Source of the DNA: Cyclobacteriaceae bacterium
Lineage (GTDB): Bacteria > Bacteroidota > Bacteroidia > Cytophagales > Cyclobacteriaceae
Direction: 5' to 3'
Assembly (NCBI GenBank): GCA_029882675.1
Contig: JAOUKJ010000018.1
Coordinates: 1-18,450, forward strand
Length of the DNA: 18,450 nucleotides
In this document: positions 1 through 7,853 of the stretch, piece after piece
How the letters are laid out: the number at the start of each line of letters is the position of its first letter
Position numbering within the stretch: the first letter of the stretch is position 1
The notes under the pieces: generated by a model
Told to the model about the DNA's origin: nothing
Seen by the model: the letters and a program-made list of their open reading frames with translations, nothing else
Databases searched by the model: none
Made by a program: the position numbers and the translations under genes

Positions 1-1403
1 ACCTCGTGCGATAGTATTTTATCATCCCGCATATTGTCCTGAAGACAAGTATCCACCGATGAATTTAACTTACCATCCAACCCCAGGACTTCCTGTATTG
101 CGGCCACATCTTCAAATCGCGTGGTCTCATCCAAAGAAATGCCGATGTGTCCATCTTCAAAATACCGAAAATTCATTTGTGCTGATACTGCCTTTAAACG
201 CACAGTCTCCATGTCAGTAACTTTGACCTTTAGTGTGTCAAAGTACAGATCATTCACCTGTTGTATTCCCCCCTTTTTCAAGGCTTCACTCAAAAGGCAG
301 GTGAGCCCATGTACACGTTCAGCAATACGGCGAAGACCTTTCGGCCCGTGATAAACCGCATACATCCCGCTCATCACGGCAAGTAATACCTGTGCTGTAC
401 ATATATTGGAAGTAGCCCTTTCTCGTTTTATGTGTTGTTCACGGGTTTGCAGGGCCATCCGGTAGGCCACCTTGCCGCGGGTATCTTTTGATAAACCGAT
501 AATGCGGCCGGGCACCTGCCTTTTAAATTCTTCACGGGTAGCAAAAAAGGCAGCATGAGGTCCCCCATAGCCCATAGGCACTCCAAACCTTTGACTGGAA
601 CCTAACACGACATCTGCGCCCATTTCACCCGGTGATTTCAAGAGCACAAGACTCAGTAAGTCAGCCGCAACAGCCACCTTTATATCATTTGATGCCCCGC
701 TGCTGATCAGGGGAGCTATGTCATTAACACGGCCATTGCTATCGGGATATTGCAGCAACAAACCAAAAATATCCGCATCGCCAAAATCCAAATTGTTGAC
801 ATCTCCAATGACTAAATTGATCCCCAACGGCTGAGCCCTTGTTTGCAGTATATCTAACGTCTGCGGAAAAGTATTCTCATCGACGAAAAAACTCGTTGCC
901 TGTTTTTTAGAACCTTTCCTGAGGGAAAAAAACATCGACATGGCTTCTGCTGCTGCAGTACCCTCATCTAGCAGAGAGGAATTGGCCAGTTCCATACCCG
1001 TAAGGTCACAAATCATCGTCTGGAAATTAACCAGTGCCTCTAGCCGGCCTTGTGCGATTTCCGCCTGATAGGGAGTATAGGCCGTGTACCAACCTGGGTT
1101 TTCCAGAATATTGCGAAGAATGACCGAAGGGGTGTGGCAATCATAATACCCCATCCCAATATAGCTTTTAAATATGCTATTCCCTTTTACTATATTTTTA
1201 AACTCCAGAAGAAAGGCATTTTCATCCAAAGGGGCCGGAAGATCCAGGGGCTTATCCGTGCGGATATTGACCGGAACGGTTTGATCCATGAGCTCTTCGA
1301 GGGAATTGACGCCCACTTGTCTGAGCATGTCATCAATTCCTTGGGTCAGCGAAGAATTATGTCTTGCCTCAAAAGCTTCAGGTGCTGTGATTTTTATCTT
1401 CAT
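1..1403 (-). CDS. gcvP: Glycine dehydrogenase (decarboxylating), P protein, N-terminal part (cut by window edge)
   Basis: This is the PLP-dependent P protein of the cytoplasmic glycine cleavage system, which decarboxylates glycine and passes the aminomethyl group to the lipoyl H protein. About 467 codons are visible, beginning MKIKITAPEAFEARH at the ATG at 1403; the family is usually near 950-970 residues, so the C-terminal half with the PLP lysine lies outside the window. Recognisable family stretches are YYDCHTPSVILRN, NPGWYTAYTPYQAEIAQGR, FGVPMGYGGPHAAFF and the segment with KDTRGKVAYRMALQTREQH followed by RATSNICTAQ. The frame is open throughout and the start is preceded by a Bacteroidota-type -7 box. 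The nearest neighbour upstream is a sensor kinase in the same direction, 121 bp away, so gcvP probably has its own promoter. Identity is secure from the sequence; the role is family knowledge. Confidence 0.96.
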   Translation of the reverse strand, partial: MKIKITAPEAFEARHNSSLTQGIDDMLRQVGVNSLEELMDQTVPVNIRTDKPLDLPAPLDENAFLLEFKNIVKGNSIFKSYIGMGYYDCHTPSVILRNILENPGWYTAYTPYQAEIAQGRLEALVNFQTMICDLTGMELANSSLLDEGTAAAEAMSMFFSLRKGSKKQATSFFVDENTFPQTLDILQTRAQPLGINLVIGDVNNLDFGDADIFGLLLQYPDSNGRVNDIAPLISSGASNDIKVAVAADLLSLVLLKSPGEMGADVVLGSSQRFGVPMGYGGPHAAFFATREEFKRQVPGRIIGLSKDTRGKVAYRMALQTREQHIKRERATSNICTAQVLLAVMSGMYAVYHGPKGLRRIAERVHGLTCLLSEALKKGGIQQVNDLYFDTLKVKVTDMETVRLKAVSAQMNFRYFEDGHIGISLDETTRFEDVAAIQEVLGLDGKLNSSVDTCLQDNMRDDKILSHE

Positions 1404-1449
1404 TGAAGTGATTGATTTTAGAAATTTTTCAATGGCATTTTTTACGGCG

Positions 1450-1457
1450 CAAAGGTA
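1450..1457 (-). promoter_or_regulatory. Candidate -7 promoter box for gcvP
   Basis: Read on the minus strand this is TACCTTTG, an exact match to the Bacteroidota -7 form TA-N2-TTTG. It lies 46 bp upstream of the gcvP ATG. No TTG at the usual -33 spacing is evident, so the call rests on the -7 box and its position alone. Confidence 0.45.
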
Positions 1458-1524
1458 AAGTTAATTTTCAAATGAAGATGCCTTTTAGGCTCGGAGTTGT
1501 AATTATTTACAAAAAGTAAAAACA

Positions 1525-3684
1525 TCAGAATTTAACAGGCAAAACAATCTCAAAGGTGGTTAAATCAATTCCCTCTTCATCCGTTTCCCGGCCTTCATGC
1601 AATTTTATCCTGCCGTGATGTTCAGCTATAATAGAATATACAATAGACAGCCCCAGTCCTGTTCCTTTTCCTACCGGTTTTGTTGTAAAGAATGGCTCAA
1701 AAATTTTATCTTTGATCTCTTTGGGCAATCCGGAGCCGTTATTGGAAATCGAGATTTCAACTTCCCCGCTTTCCCTTAGATATTTTGTTGATATAATTAT
1801 CTTTCCTTTCCCGTGTGCATTAAATTTCTCTTCGATAGCATATACTGCATTATTAATCAGGTTATCAAAAACCTGATTCAATTTTCCCGGATTAACGACA
1901 ACATCAGGCAGTTTGTCAAATCGCAAAACAACATCCACTGAATGTTTATACCTGTTTTTAAGTACAACAAGGGTAGCTCTAATCAGGTCATGAATATCCG
2001 TAGCGACATGTTCATCATCACGTGAACGTGAATAAATCATAAGTCCTTTTTGCAACTCCTGAATCCTTCGCACACCCTTCTGTGTAATGGTTGTCATTTG
2101 AACAAGTTGATTAACAACCTCTTTTAATTGATCATGAAATTGTGAACTATTGATGACTTCACGTTTCGAATGACTATTCACCCCTTTTATGATATCCTGT
2201 AAATCTTCTACAAGTATATTAATACCTTCAGCAGCGCCGTTAATAAAATTAAGTGGATTATTAATCTCATGGGCCACCCCCGCTGTCAACCTTCCGAGTG
2301 AGGCCATTTTTTCGGATAAAACAACCTGCTCTTGCGTCTTCCGAAGATCCTTATTTTTCCTCTTGAGTTTTTCTTCCACTTTTACCTGTTCGGAAATATT
2401 ACGCATATTGACAATAAAATACTTTAAGTCGCCATTAGGCTTCCGATAAGCCGTTCCATTTGACTCCACCCATATATATTCATTGTTTTTTCTTCGGCGC
2501 CGGTATCTTAAATTCACTTCATCCGCTTTTCCATCCACCACCTTCCCAAAGGCTTTATTCACTCTTTCCAAATCATCCGCGTGTAAAAATTCGGAGGGAT
2601 TTTGTTTTAGTGTCTCCTCAACCGTGAAGCCAGACATCGCCTCAATAACCGGGCTGGCATACACGCACTCCAAAAGACGGCCGGTATTGTTTGAGCGCTC
2701 AAATTGGAAAATAACATCAGTAGAATAATCTGCAAGTACTTTGTACCTGAATTGACTTTTACTCAGTGTAGCATTGAGCTGCTTAAGTTTTATGTTCTTC
2801 AACGCCAAATCCTCTGCATTTTCTTTAATCTTATTGGCAAAATTTTCAATTTGAAGTGTCATCCTGTCACGCTTCATCACATACGTATAATACTCAATAA
2901 CCAACCCCATAAACGGAATAAGATAAGCGAAAATCTTAGTGAAATGAGCTATATTAAAATGGTTGTCATAAAGCACAGATGCTCCAAAAGCCATATGTGC
3001 TTGAGTGACAATTGAAGGGATCATACTGAGCATAATAGCCTGAACAAATATTGATTTTTTCTTTTTAATGATGATAGGATACAAAAATCCGGCAGTCATC
3101 AGCATGATGAGCAATGCCGCCAGGTCAAACGGCCTTTTTACCACCCGATCAGGAAATACTGAAAGGGGCAATTCCGAAGCGTTCATACACAAAGCCATCA
3201 CTATTCCTGCCACAAGCAAAACAAAAATACAGGCAAATGCCAGGTGATATAATTTAAGTTTCCTTTTTCCTAAATACGCAAAAAAGAAAATGCCCACCGC
3301 CATAATCGAAGCATGAAAAATCCTGGACATGGCCCAGGTAAAAGGAATGAAGTTCGATGAATCCCAAACATTACCAATTATTTCAAGCGAAGCCAACGCA
3401 TGAAAACCGTCCAACAACCCTGAACCAAAAAGTGCAATACCTAAAACGGAAATTGCAAAATCAAAAGTAAAGCGAAACTGAATAAAAGATAACAGGAAGG
3501 TTAGAAGGGCCACAAGCACCGCAGTCCACTCCAAAATACCATGAAGTGCATAACCTATTGACTTGTCCGCATCCTGTCCCTCCGATCCTAATCCGAAATC
3601 GAAACCCAGGCCATTCATACTAAGTGGCAATAAACTCACCATCAATACAAACCAGAATGCTTGTTTATTATTGCCTGTAATCAT
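1525..3684 (-). CDS. Membrane PAS sensor histidine kinase with MASE3-like sensor
   Basis: A 699-residue inner-membrane histidine kinase. I chose the ATG at 3684 (MITGNNKQAFW) over a TTG ten codons upstream because it gives a clean first membrane segment. Residues 10-270 hold about eight hydrophobic segments. The layout resembles the MASE3 sensor family, with HGILEW at the start of segment 2, GLLDGFHALAS at the end of segment 3, and AHMAFG...NIAHFTKIFAY in the last two. A short coiled coil, a PAS domain (about 310-435) and a second coiled coil follow. The H box is AGVAHEINNPLNF with phosphoacceptor H472, then an N box (FDNLINNAVYAI), a G1 region with NNGSG at 648-652 where most kinases have DNGxG, and GKGTGLGLSIV. 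No cognate response regulator is nearby. The kinase assignment is firm; the MASE3 label is by resemblance and the signal is unknown. Confidence 0.9.
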   Translation of the reverse strand: MITGNNKQAFWFVLMVSLLPLSMNGLGFDFGLGSEGQDADKSIGYALHGILEWTAVLVALLTFLLSFIQFRFTFDFAISVLGIALFGSGLLDGFHALASLEIIGNVWDSSNFIPFTWAMSRIFHASIMAVGIFFFAYLGKRKLKLYHLAFACIFVLLVAGIVMALCMNASELPLSVFPDRVVKRPFDLAALLIMLMTAGFLYPIIIKKKKSIFVQAIMLSMIPSIVTQAHMAFGASVLYDNHFNIAHFTKIFAYLIPFMGLVIEYYTYVMKRDRMTLQIENFANKIKENAEDLALKNIKLKQLNATLSKSQFRYKVLADYSTDVIFQFERSNNTGRLLECVYASPVIEAMSGFTVEETLKQNPSEFLHADDLERVNKAFGKVVDGKADEVNLRYRRRRKNNEYIWVESNGTAYRKPNGDLKYFIVNMRNISEQVKVEEKLKRKNKDLRKTQEQVVLSEKMASLGRLTAGVAHEINNPLNFINGAAEGINILVEDLQDIIKGVNSHSKREVINSSQFHDQLKEVVNQLVQMTTITQKGVRRIQELQKGLMIYSRSRDDEHVATDIHDLIRATLVVLKNRYKHSVDVVLRFDKLPDVVVNPGKLNQVFDNLINNAVYAIEEKFNAHGKGKIIISTKYLRESGEVEISISNNGSGLPKEIKDKIFEPFFTTKPVGKGTGLGLSIVYSIIAEHHGRIKLHEGRETDEEGIDLTTFEIVLPVKF

Positions 3685-3790
3685 ATGGCACAATTTGCAT
3701 AAGATAAAAAGCAACGATACGAAATACCTAAGAAATAAAAAAAGATTATTAGGGTATTAAGGCAAACATCTTGAACAAGTTATGCCTGAT

Positions 3791-3820
3791 TTGATTGTGA
3801 TTTTTTTTGATAACAATCAA
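3791..3820. repeat. 8-bp inverted repeat between the two kinase genes
   Basis: TTGATTGT (3791-3798) and ACAATCAA (3813-3820) form a perfect 8-bp stem around a 14-nt loop that is T-rich on the plus strand. It sits about 20 bp after the stop of the TPR kinase. On the minus strand no U-tract follows the stem, so it is not a classic terminator; it could be an operator or an RNA hairpin. Confidence 0.4.
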
Positions 3821-3840
3821 TTATACCACTTGAATCTGGT

Positions 3841-5775
3841 CTATACTTGATTCTGACCCTGTAATACATTCACAGCATGGACAGTCATTTCTTTTGGCAG
3901 AGACACAATCACTTTCGTAAACTCACCGGCTACACTTGTAACTTCAAGTATGCCATTGTTTTTTTTGATGAGATCTTTGCAAAGTTTTATACCCAGGCCA
4001 GTCCCCTTTTCCTGCTGTGTGCCTCGCTTTGAAATGACATGATCTGCCTTTAACAATTTTTCCACTTCCTTATCAGACATTCCCATGCCAAAATCCGTTA
4101 TGGCAATTTTTAAAAACCCCTTTTCTGACGTGTCATTTATAAGCACGCTGCCATTTTCCCGGGAAAATTTTATTGCATTTTGTATCAGGTTTCTCAGAAT
4201 GATCAGTAACTGATCCTTATCGGCATACGCATATGTTGGACTGCTCATATTTCGCTCTATTTTAATACCTTTTTTTTCAGCCAAATCTTCCAACAAGCGA
4301 CACGACTCGTCTACTTGCTCAACAATATTTAGCCGTTGAATATCAGTAACAATTCCTTCCATCTGATGAAGGGACCAATTGAGCAGATTTTCCAGCGTAT
4401 GCCGTGATACACTCAAAGTGCCTTTGATCTTGTCAGCCAGGGCCAAAAAATCTTCATTCGTGAGGATTTTTTGGGTAACCATATCCAAAATAGTCTGTAA
4501 ATTTCCAACAGGCCCCCTCAGATCATGTCCTATTAAAGCCATGATAGCCGTTTTTTGTTGATTAATTTCCTGCAACCGCTCCTTTTGCTTTTGCAGTTCC
4601 TCTTTTTGCCGTTCAATGGCCTTATTCTTAAATGTTAATAACTGGTTGGCATAATTTTGGTTCTTCCTAAGCCTCCATAATAGAATTACACTTACCCCCA
4701 GTAAGACCAGTGCCAAAATAAGGACAGTAAGGAATATCTGTTGACCTTTTAATTCTTGTGTGCGTAATTCATTTTCCTTTTGCAAAAGATAAAATTCCTT
4801 ATTCTTTTCCTCCAGGGCCCGAATGGCATTAAGCTCTGCTCTCCAATTAGACTGGGCAAAATCATCATGACCCTGCTCAGCCTCAAAAGCCAATTTCATT
4901 TCTTGCAATGCTTCATAAGCCTGTCCTTTGAATTCAAGAATATCAGCCATGAGTCTATGGGCATCGATCAGGTTATGGTAGGCATTAAACCGACTACTTA
5001 GCTCTATTGAATTTTGAGCCATCTTACGGGCATCCTCATATTTTTTCAGTTTAAAAAGAGAACGTGCAACACCCAAACTTGATATTCCCAATCCCCGGTA
5101 GTTTTTTAGCGTGCTATCAAGTTTTACACCAATTTTATGTTGCTCAATGCTTTTCTCATACTCTCCCTGTAAATAATAGAGTACGCCTTTTCTGGAATGA
5201 AATATGCTGGTACTCACGGGATCTGCATTACTGGCCGATAACGGCAATCCCTTGTCTATGAAGTATAAGGATGAGTCATATTGTCTTATACGCAAATGCA
5301 AAAGTGACAACTCCCTGAAATAGGAGACTTCGAGTCCTGAACCCGTTGTCACCATAGGCTTTAATTTGTTGAAAACCCTTTTAGCTTCCTTAAAATCATC
5401 AATATCAATAAAATTCCGGGCCACGCCCAGCAAGGCCCTGCCTGATTCGTAATCATTGGAAATATTTCTAAATTCCGCTGCTGCCATATAACCATAAGCA
5501 GTACTCAGACTATATTTTCCGCTGGACCAGTGTATTTTCATTAACACAAAATGACCCCTCCCTTTTAAATATTCCGAATCTAATTCTTCAGCCTGGGCAA
5601 ATGCGTCAGTCACCAGGGCCAGTGCCAAATCCGGATCATTCAAATAGGTATTCTCCGCCTGGTCTATCAGGCCCAATATTTTGAGGCTATCCAGGCCTTC
5701 CTGTGCCCGCAGTGCGTGAGGTGAAAATAAAAAAATGAGTATAATGTAGCAACTTAATCGCATGAATGTCATCAT
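3841..5775 (-). CDS. TPR-domain sensor histidine kinase
   Basis: A 644-residue hybrid of periplasmic TPR sensor and histidine kinase, a type frequent in Bacteroidota. A signal peptide is visible (hydrophobic YIILIFLFSP, likely cleavage after ALRA at residue 24). About six TPR-like helical repeats fill residues 25-310, including YLQGEYEKSIEQHKIG and FKLKKYEDARKMAQNSI. One membrane segment at about 346-370 and a coiled coil come next. The H box is ALIGHDLRGPVGN with phosphoacceptor H417, followed by the N box (ILRNLIQNAIKFS), G1 region TDFGMGMS (D561) and EKGTGLGIKL. Two ATGs are adjacent at the start and another lies at 5763; any leaves the signal peptide intact. It lies upstream of, and in the same direction as, the PAS kinase (156-bp gap) and divergent from the MltF-like gene. 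The TPRs probably sense protein-protein contacts; the ligand is unknown. Confidence 0.93.
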   Translation of the reverse strand: MMTFMRLSCYIILIFLFSPHALRAQEGLDSLKILGLIDQAENTYLNDPDLALALVTDAFAQAEELDSEYLKGRGHFVLMKIHWSSGKYSLSTAYGYMAAAEFRNISNDYESGRALLGVARNFIDIDDFKEAKRVFNKLKPMVTTGSGLEVSYFRELSLLHLRIRQYDSSLYFIDKGLPLSASNADPVSTSIFHSRKGVLYYLQGEYEKSIEQHKIGVKLDSTLKNYRGLGISSLGVARSLFKLKKYEDARKMAQNSIELSSRFNAYHNLIDAHRLMADILEFKGQAYEALQEMKLAFEAEQGHDDFAQSNWRAELNAIRALEEKNKEFYLLQKENELRTQELKGQQIFLTVLILALVLLGVSVILLWRLRKNQNYANQLLTFKNKAIERQKEELQKQKERLQEINQQKTAIMALIGHDLRGPVGNLQTILDMVTQKILTNEDFLALADKIKGTLSVSRHTLENLLNWSLHQMEGIVTDIQRLNIVEQVDESCRLLEDLAEKKGIKIERNMSSPTYAYADKDQLLIILRNLIQNAIKFSRENGSVLINDTSEKGFLKIAITDFGMGMSDKEVEKLLKADHVISKRGTQQEKGTGLGIKLCKDLIKKNNGILEVTSVAGEFTKVIVSLPKEMTVHAVNVLQGQNQV

Positions 5776-6220
5776 TAAAATTAATCCGGGGTACTAATGT
5801 AACGAACACCTCAGTACTATTTTATTTTGTGCTTTTGAGGGCTGGTAAGAAAACAATAAAAAGAGCCAATGGTCATCGGTTTAATCAATATATGACCTTT
5901 TTCTATACATACCATAAGTACAACTACGTAGAATAATGTAGAGACATTTACTTAGTAAAAACGCTCATATCCTTCGCAATACTTTAATATATCACCAATT
6001 TAAACCTTTTGCAAGTCTCAATTTTATAACGATGTCAATCCTCCCCCTGATTCCATTCTCTATAATTGCGTAAAACAACAGAAAAAGTTACTTCCTTCTA
6101 AATGTAACCATGGTTAAAGGTTTAATTATCTGAAGTAAAAATACACTTTCCTGTTTCATTATACACCAAAAGCCCTTTATCCCTTGAAAAAGAAAGACTG
6201 GTTTCTTATATTTAGATATT
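5776..6220. other. 445-bp divergent intergenic region with short palindromes
   Basis: This spacer separates the TPR kinase (minus) from the MltF-like gene (plus) and must carry both promoters. All six frames are broken by stops; the longest ATG frames I can read are under 15 codons. Visible structure: a perfect 12-bp palindrome TAACCATGGTTA at 6105-6116, and a cluster of short dyads at 5924-5960 (CTACGTAG at 5924-5931; AATGT-N4-ACATT at 5935-5948; TTTAC-N3-GTAAA just after it). No tRNA, riboswitch or terminator was recognised. Confidence 0.6.
6184..6214 (+). promoter_or_regulatory. Possible -33/-7 promoter for the MltF-like gene
   Basis: TTG at 6184-6186, a 20-bp spacer, then TATATTTA at 6207-6214, one base from the TA-N2-TTTG consensus. 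Transcription would begin only a few bases before the ATG at 6221, implying a very short leader or a leaderless message. This is a weak match. Confidence 0.25.
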
Positions 6221-7654
6221 ATGCGCACTAGTTTTTACTTTTTTTCTGCTGTGCTTCTTTTGTTAAGTTGTACAACGACTGACCACGTTAACGTTGAAGA
6301 AACAGATACCTCTTCCCCACCCATCCTGTTCGATCTGGATCAAATAAAAGAAAGGGGCAGGTTAACGGCCATTGTTGATAACAGCTCAACGAGCTATTTT
6401 ATTTATCGGGGTCAGCCCATGGGTTATGAGTATGAATTATTACAGCGCTTTTGCGAAAAAATCGGTGTAGAACTGGAAATAAAGATCACCACGTCCATTA
6501 ATGAAGCTTTCGACATGCTCAACAAAGGCGAAGGCGACATTATCGCATTTTTCCTCACAGTAACCAATGAGCGAAAAAAAAAGGTAGCCTTTAGCCACTA
6601 CTTATTCACTTCTCGTCAGGTACTGGTACAGAAAAAACCATCGGGTTGGCAAAAAATGTACACTGCCCAACGAGACAAACACCTCATCCGGGATCAGGTG
6701 GAACTTATAGAAAAAAAGGTAAATGTCAGGAAAAGCTCTGCTTTTGTACAACGATTGAGGCACCTTTCCGAAGAAATAGGTGGTGACATTATCATTGTGG
6801 AAGAAAGTGAAGAACTTGAAACGGAAGACCTGATCAGAAAAGTTCTCAATGAAGAAATAGCTCTTACCGTAGCAGACGAAGCCATCGCTTTGGTCAATGC
6901 GGCATTTTATCCTGACCTCGATGTTGAAACCCCCATCAGCTTTCCCCAGCAAATTGCCTGGGCCATGCGGAAAAATGCACCAGCCCTACTCTACGCGACA
7001 AATACCTGGTTGGATGAAATCAAAAGCAGTTCGTTGCACAGCATAATATACAATCGGTATTTCAAGGTGAGCCGCAATATGTTAGAAAGGGCTCAAAGTG
7101 ATTTTTCTTCCATTTCAGGAAACAGGATTTCCGAATATGACGAGATCATCCGGCAGGCCAGCGATTCACTGGGTTGGGATTGGAAAATGGTTGCCTCGAT
7201 AATATATCAGGAGAGTCGTTTTCAGCCAAAGGTACAATCCTGGGCCGGAGCCCGGGGCCTGATGCAATTGATGCCGGCAACAGGCCAGCGCTTTGGGGCT
7301 TCCAATTTGCAGGATCCCCATCAAAACATTCTGGCCGGCACCCGTTATTTGCAGTACCTCGACAAATACTGGAAAAAACATATAACCGACTCCACTGAAC
7401 GCACCCGGTTTGTTTTGGCCTCATACAATGCCGGACTGGGTCATGTTCAGGACGCCGTCGCCCTGGCCAACGCATTTGAAATGAATCCCAACCTTTGGGG
7501 TAACCATGTAAGTGAGGCCCTTAAGATGAAAGCCAAACCCCGCCATTTCCGTCATGAGGTCGTAAAGTATGGCTATTGTAGGGGTGAAGCTATCACAGCC
7601 TATGTCGATGAAGTCATCAAAAGGTATGAACAATACTGTCAGCTTATCGAATGA
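6221..7654 (+). CDS. mltF: MltF-like membrane-bound lytic murein transglycosylase (lipoprotein)
   Basis: A 477-residue envelope enzyme predicted to cleave peptidoglycan glycan strands, forming 1,6-anhydro-MurNAc ends. The N-terminus is a lipoprotein signal with lipobox LLSC, giving lipidated Cys17. Residues about 45-285 form an SBP_bac_3-type periplasmic binding fold (GYEYELLQRFCEKIGV, GEGDIIAFFLTVTNERKKKV). Residues about 305-470 are an SLT domain with the catalytic glutamate in YQESRF (E331), the AGARGLMQLMPATGQRFG motif and LASYNAGLGHV. This domain order matches MltF. The start at 6221 is chosen because the lipobox falls at the right distance. It is divergent from a sensor kinase and followed by a hairpin that may end transcription. 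In E. coli MltF the binding domain regulates the transglycosylase; a similar role here is inference. Confidence 0.93.
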   Translation: MRTSFYFFSAVLLLLSCTTTDHVNVEETDTSSPPILFDLDQIKERGRLTAIVDNSSTSYFIYRGQPMGYEYELLQRFCEKIGVELEIKITTSINEAFDMLNKGEGDIIAFFLTVTNERKKKVAFSHYLFTSRQVLVQKKPSGWQKMYTAQRDKHLIRDQVELIEKKVNVRKSSAFVQRLRHLSEEIGGDIIIVEESEELETEDLIRKVLNEEIALTVADEAIALVNAAFYPDLDVETPISFPQQIAWAMRKNAPALLYATNTWLDEIKSSSLHSIIYNRYFKVSRNMLERAQSDFSSISGNRISEYDEIIRQASDSLGWDWKMVASIIYQESRFQPKVQSWAGARGLMQLMPATGQRFGASNLQDPHQNILAGTRYLQYLDKYWKKHITDSTERTRFVLASYNAGLGHVQDAVALANAFEMNPNLWGNHVSEALKMKAKPRHFRHEVVKYGYCRGEAITAYVDEVIKRYEQYCQLIE

Positions 7655-7667
7655 TTCATCCTGAAAA

Positions 7668-7688
7668 AAAGCAATAAGGCCTTGCTTT
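7668..7688. terminator. Hairpin terminator, best on the minus strand, possibly bidirectional
   Basis: AAAGCAA (7668-7674) pairs with TTGCTTT (7682-7688) around the 7-nt loop TAAGGCC. Read on the minus strand the stem runs into seven consecutive T, the classic Rho-independent form. On the plus strand it is preceded by A-rich sequence and followed only by CTAATCTTT, a weaker U-tract. It starts 13 bp after the MltF-like stop, and on the minus strand begins right after the stop of a small frame ending at 7689. Confidence 0.6.
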
Positions 7689-7853
7689 CTAATCTTTAGA
7701 CCTGAAAATGGAGCCGAATTGTCTGGCCATCCCCTTTACTTCTTGCGTCTGATCCCGACGCCTTACTTCTATAAAGGAAACTATTTTATCGAGGTCATGG
7801 AATATTAAAGCCTTTATCTTATTTTTGCGGCCATTATTAAAATTCCAAAGCAT
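7689..7853 (-). CDS. Possible small minus-strand gene (54 residues), unknown function
   Basis: An open frame on the minus strand from ATG at 7853 to TAG at 7689-7691. The product starts MLWNFNNGRKNKIKALIF and ends GMARQFGSIFRSKD; it is basic and charged, with no signal peptide or membrane segment, and I recognise no family. The main support is placement: the stop codon is followed directly by a hairpin with seven T on this strand, and the MltF-like gene converges on it. Against it: the ATG overlaps the glyA start codon head-to-head, the presumed glyA promoter lies inside it, the frame stays open into glyA antisense (a TTG at 7865 is another possible start), and no promoter for it is seen. It could be a real small gene, the 3' remnant of a decayed gene, or chance. 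Confidence 0.3.
   Translation of the reverse strand: MLWNFNNGRKNKIKALIFHDLDKIVSFIEVRRRDQTQEVKGMARQFGSIFRSKD
7736..7770. repeat. Direct repeats flanking a GC-rich hairpin upstream of glyA
   Basis: TTACTTCT occurs at 7736-7743 and again at 7763-7770. Between them GCGTC (7745-7749) and GACGC (7757-7761) form a perfect 5-bp stem with a 7-nt loop. The unit is nearly symmetrical and lies about 50 bp before the glyA -7 box, inside the small minus-strand frame. Confidence 0.4.
7820..7827 (+). promoter_or_regulatory. Candidate -7 promoter box for glyA
   Basis: TATTTTTG matches the Bacteroidota -7 form TA-N2-TTTG exactly and is followed by CGG. Transcription would start around 7834, giving a leader of roughly 18 nt before the ATG at 7852. 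The box overlaps an in-frame TTG at 7825, which argues against that codon being the translation start. No clear TTG at -33 is present. Confidence 0.5.

Noticed and set aside
1050..1406. Plus-strand open frame of 118 codons
   Set aside because: It lies antisense to the clear gcvP coding frame and its product shows no family pattern.
1404..1524. Glycine riboswitch upstream of gcvP
   Set aside because: The spacer is only 121 bp, contains the -7 box close to the start, and shows no paired aptamer-like stems beyond a 4-bp hairpin at 1480-1490.
3685..3714. TTG start ten codons upstream for the PAS kinase
   Set aside because: The ATG at 3684 gives a natural N-terminus before the first membrane segment; the extension adds an unlikely LFILCKLCH stretch.
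7146..7475. Overlapping open frames on both strands within the MltF-like gene
   Set aside because: They coincide with the GC-richer SLT domain coding sequence, which carries all the catalytic motifs in its own frame.
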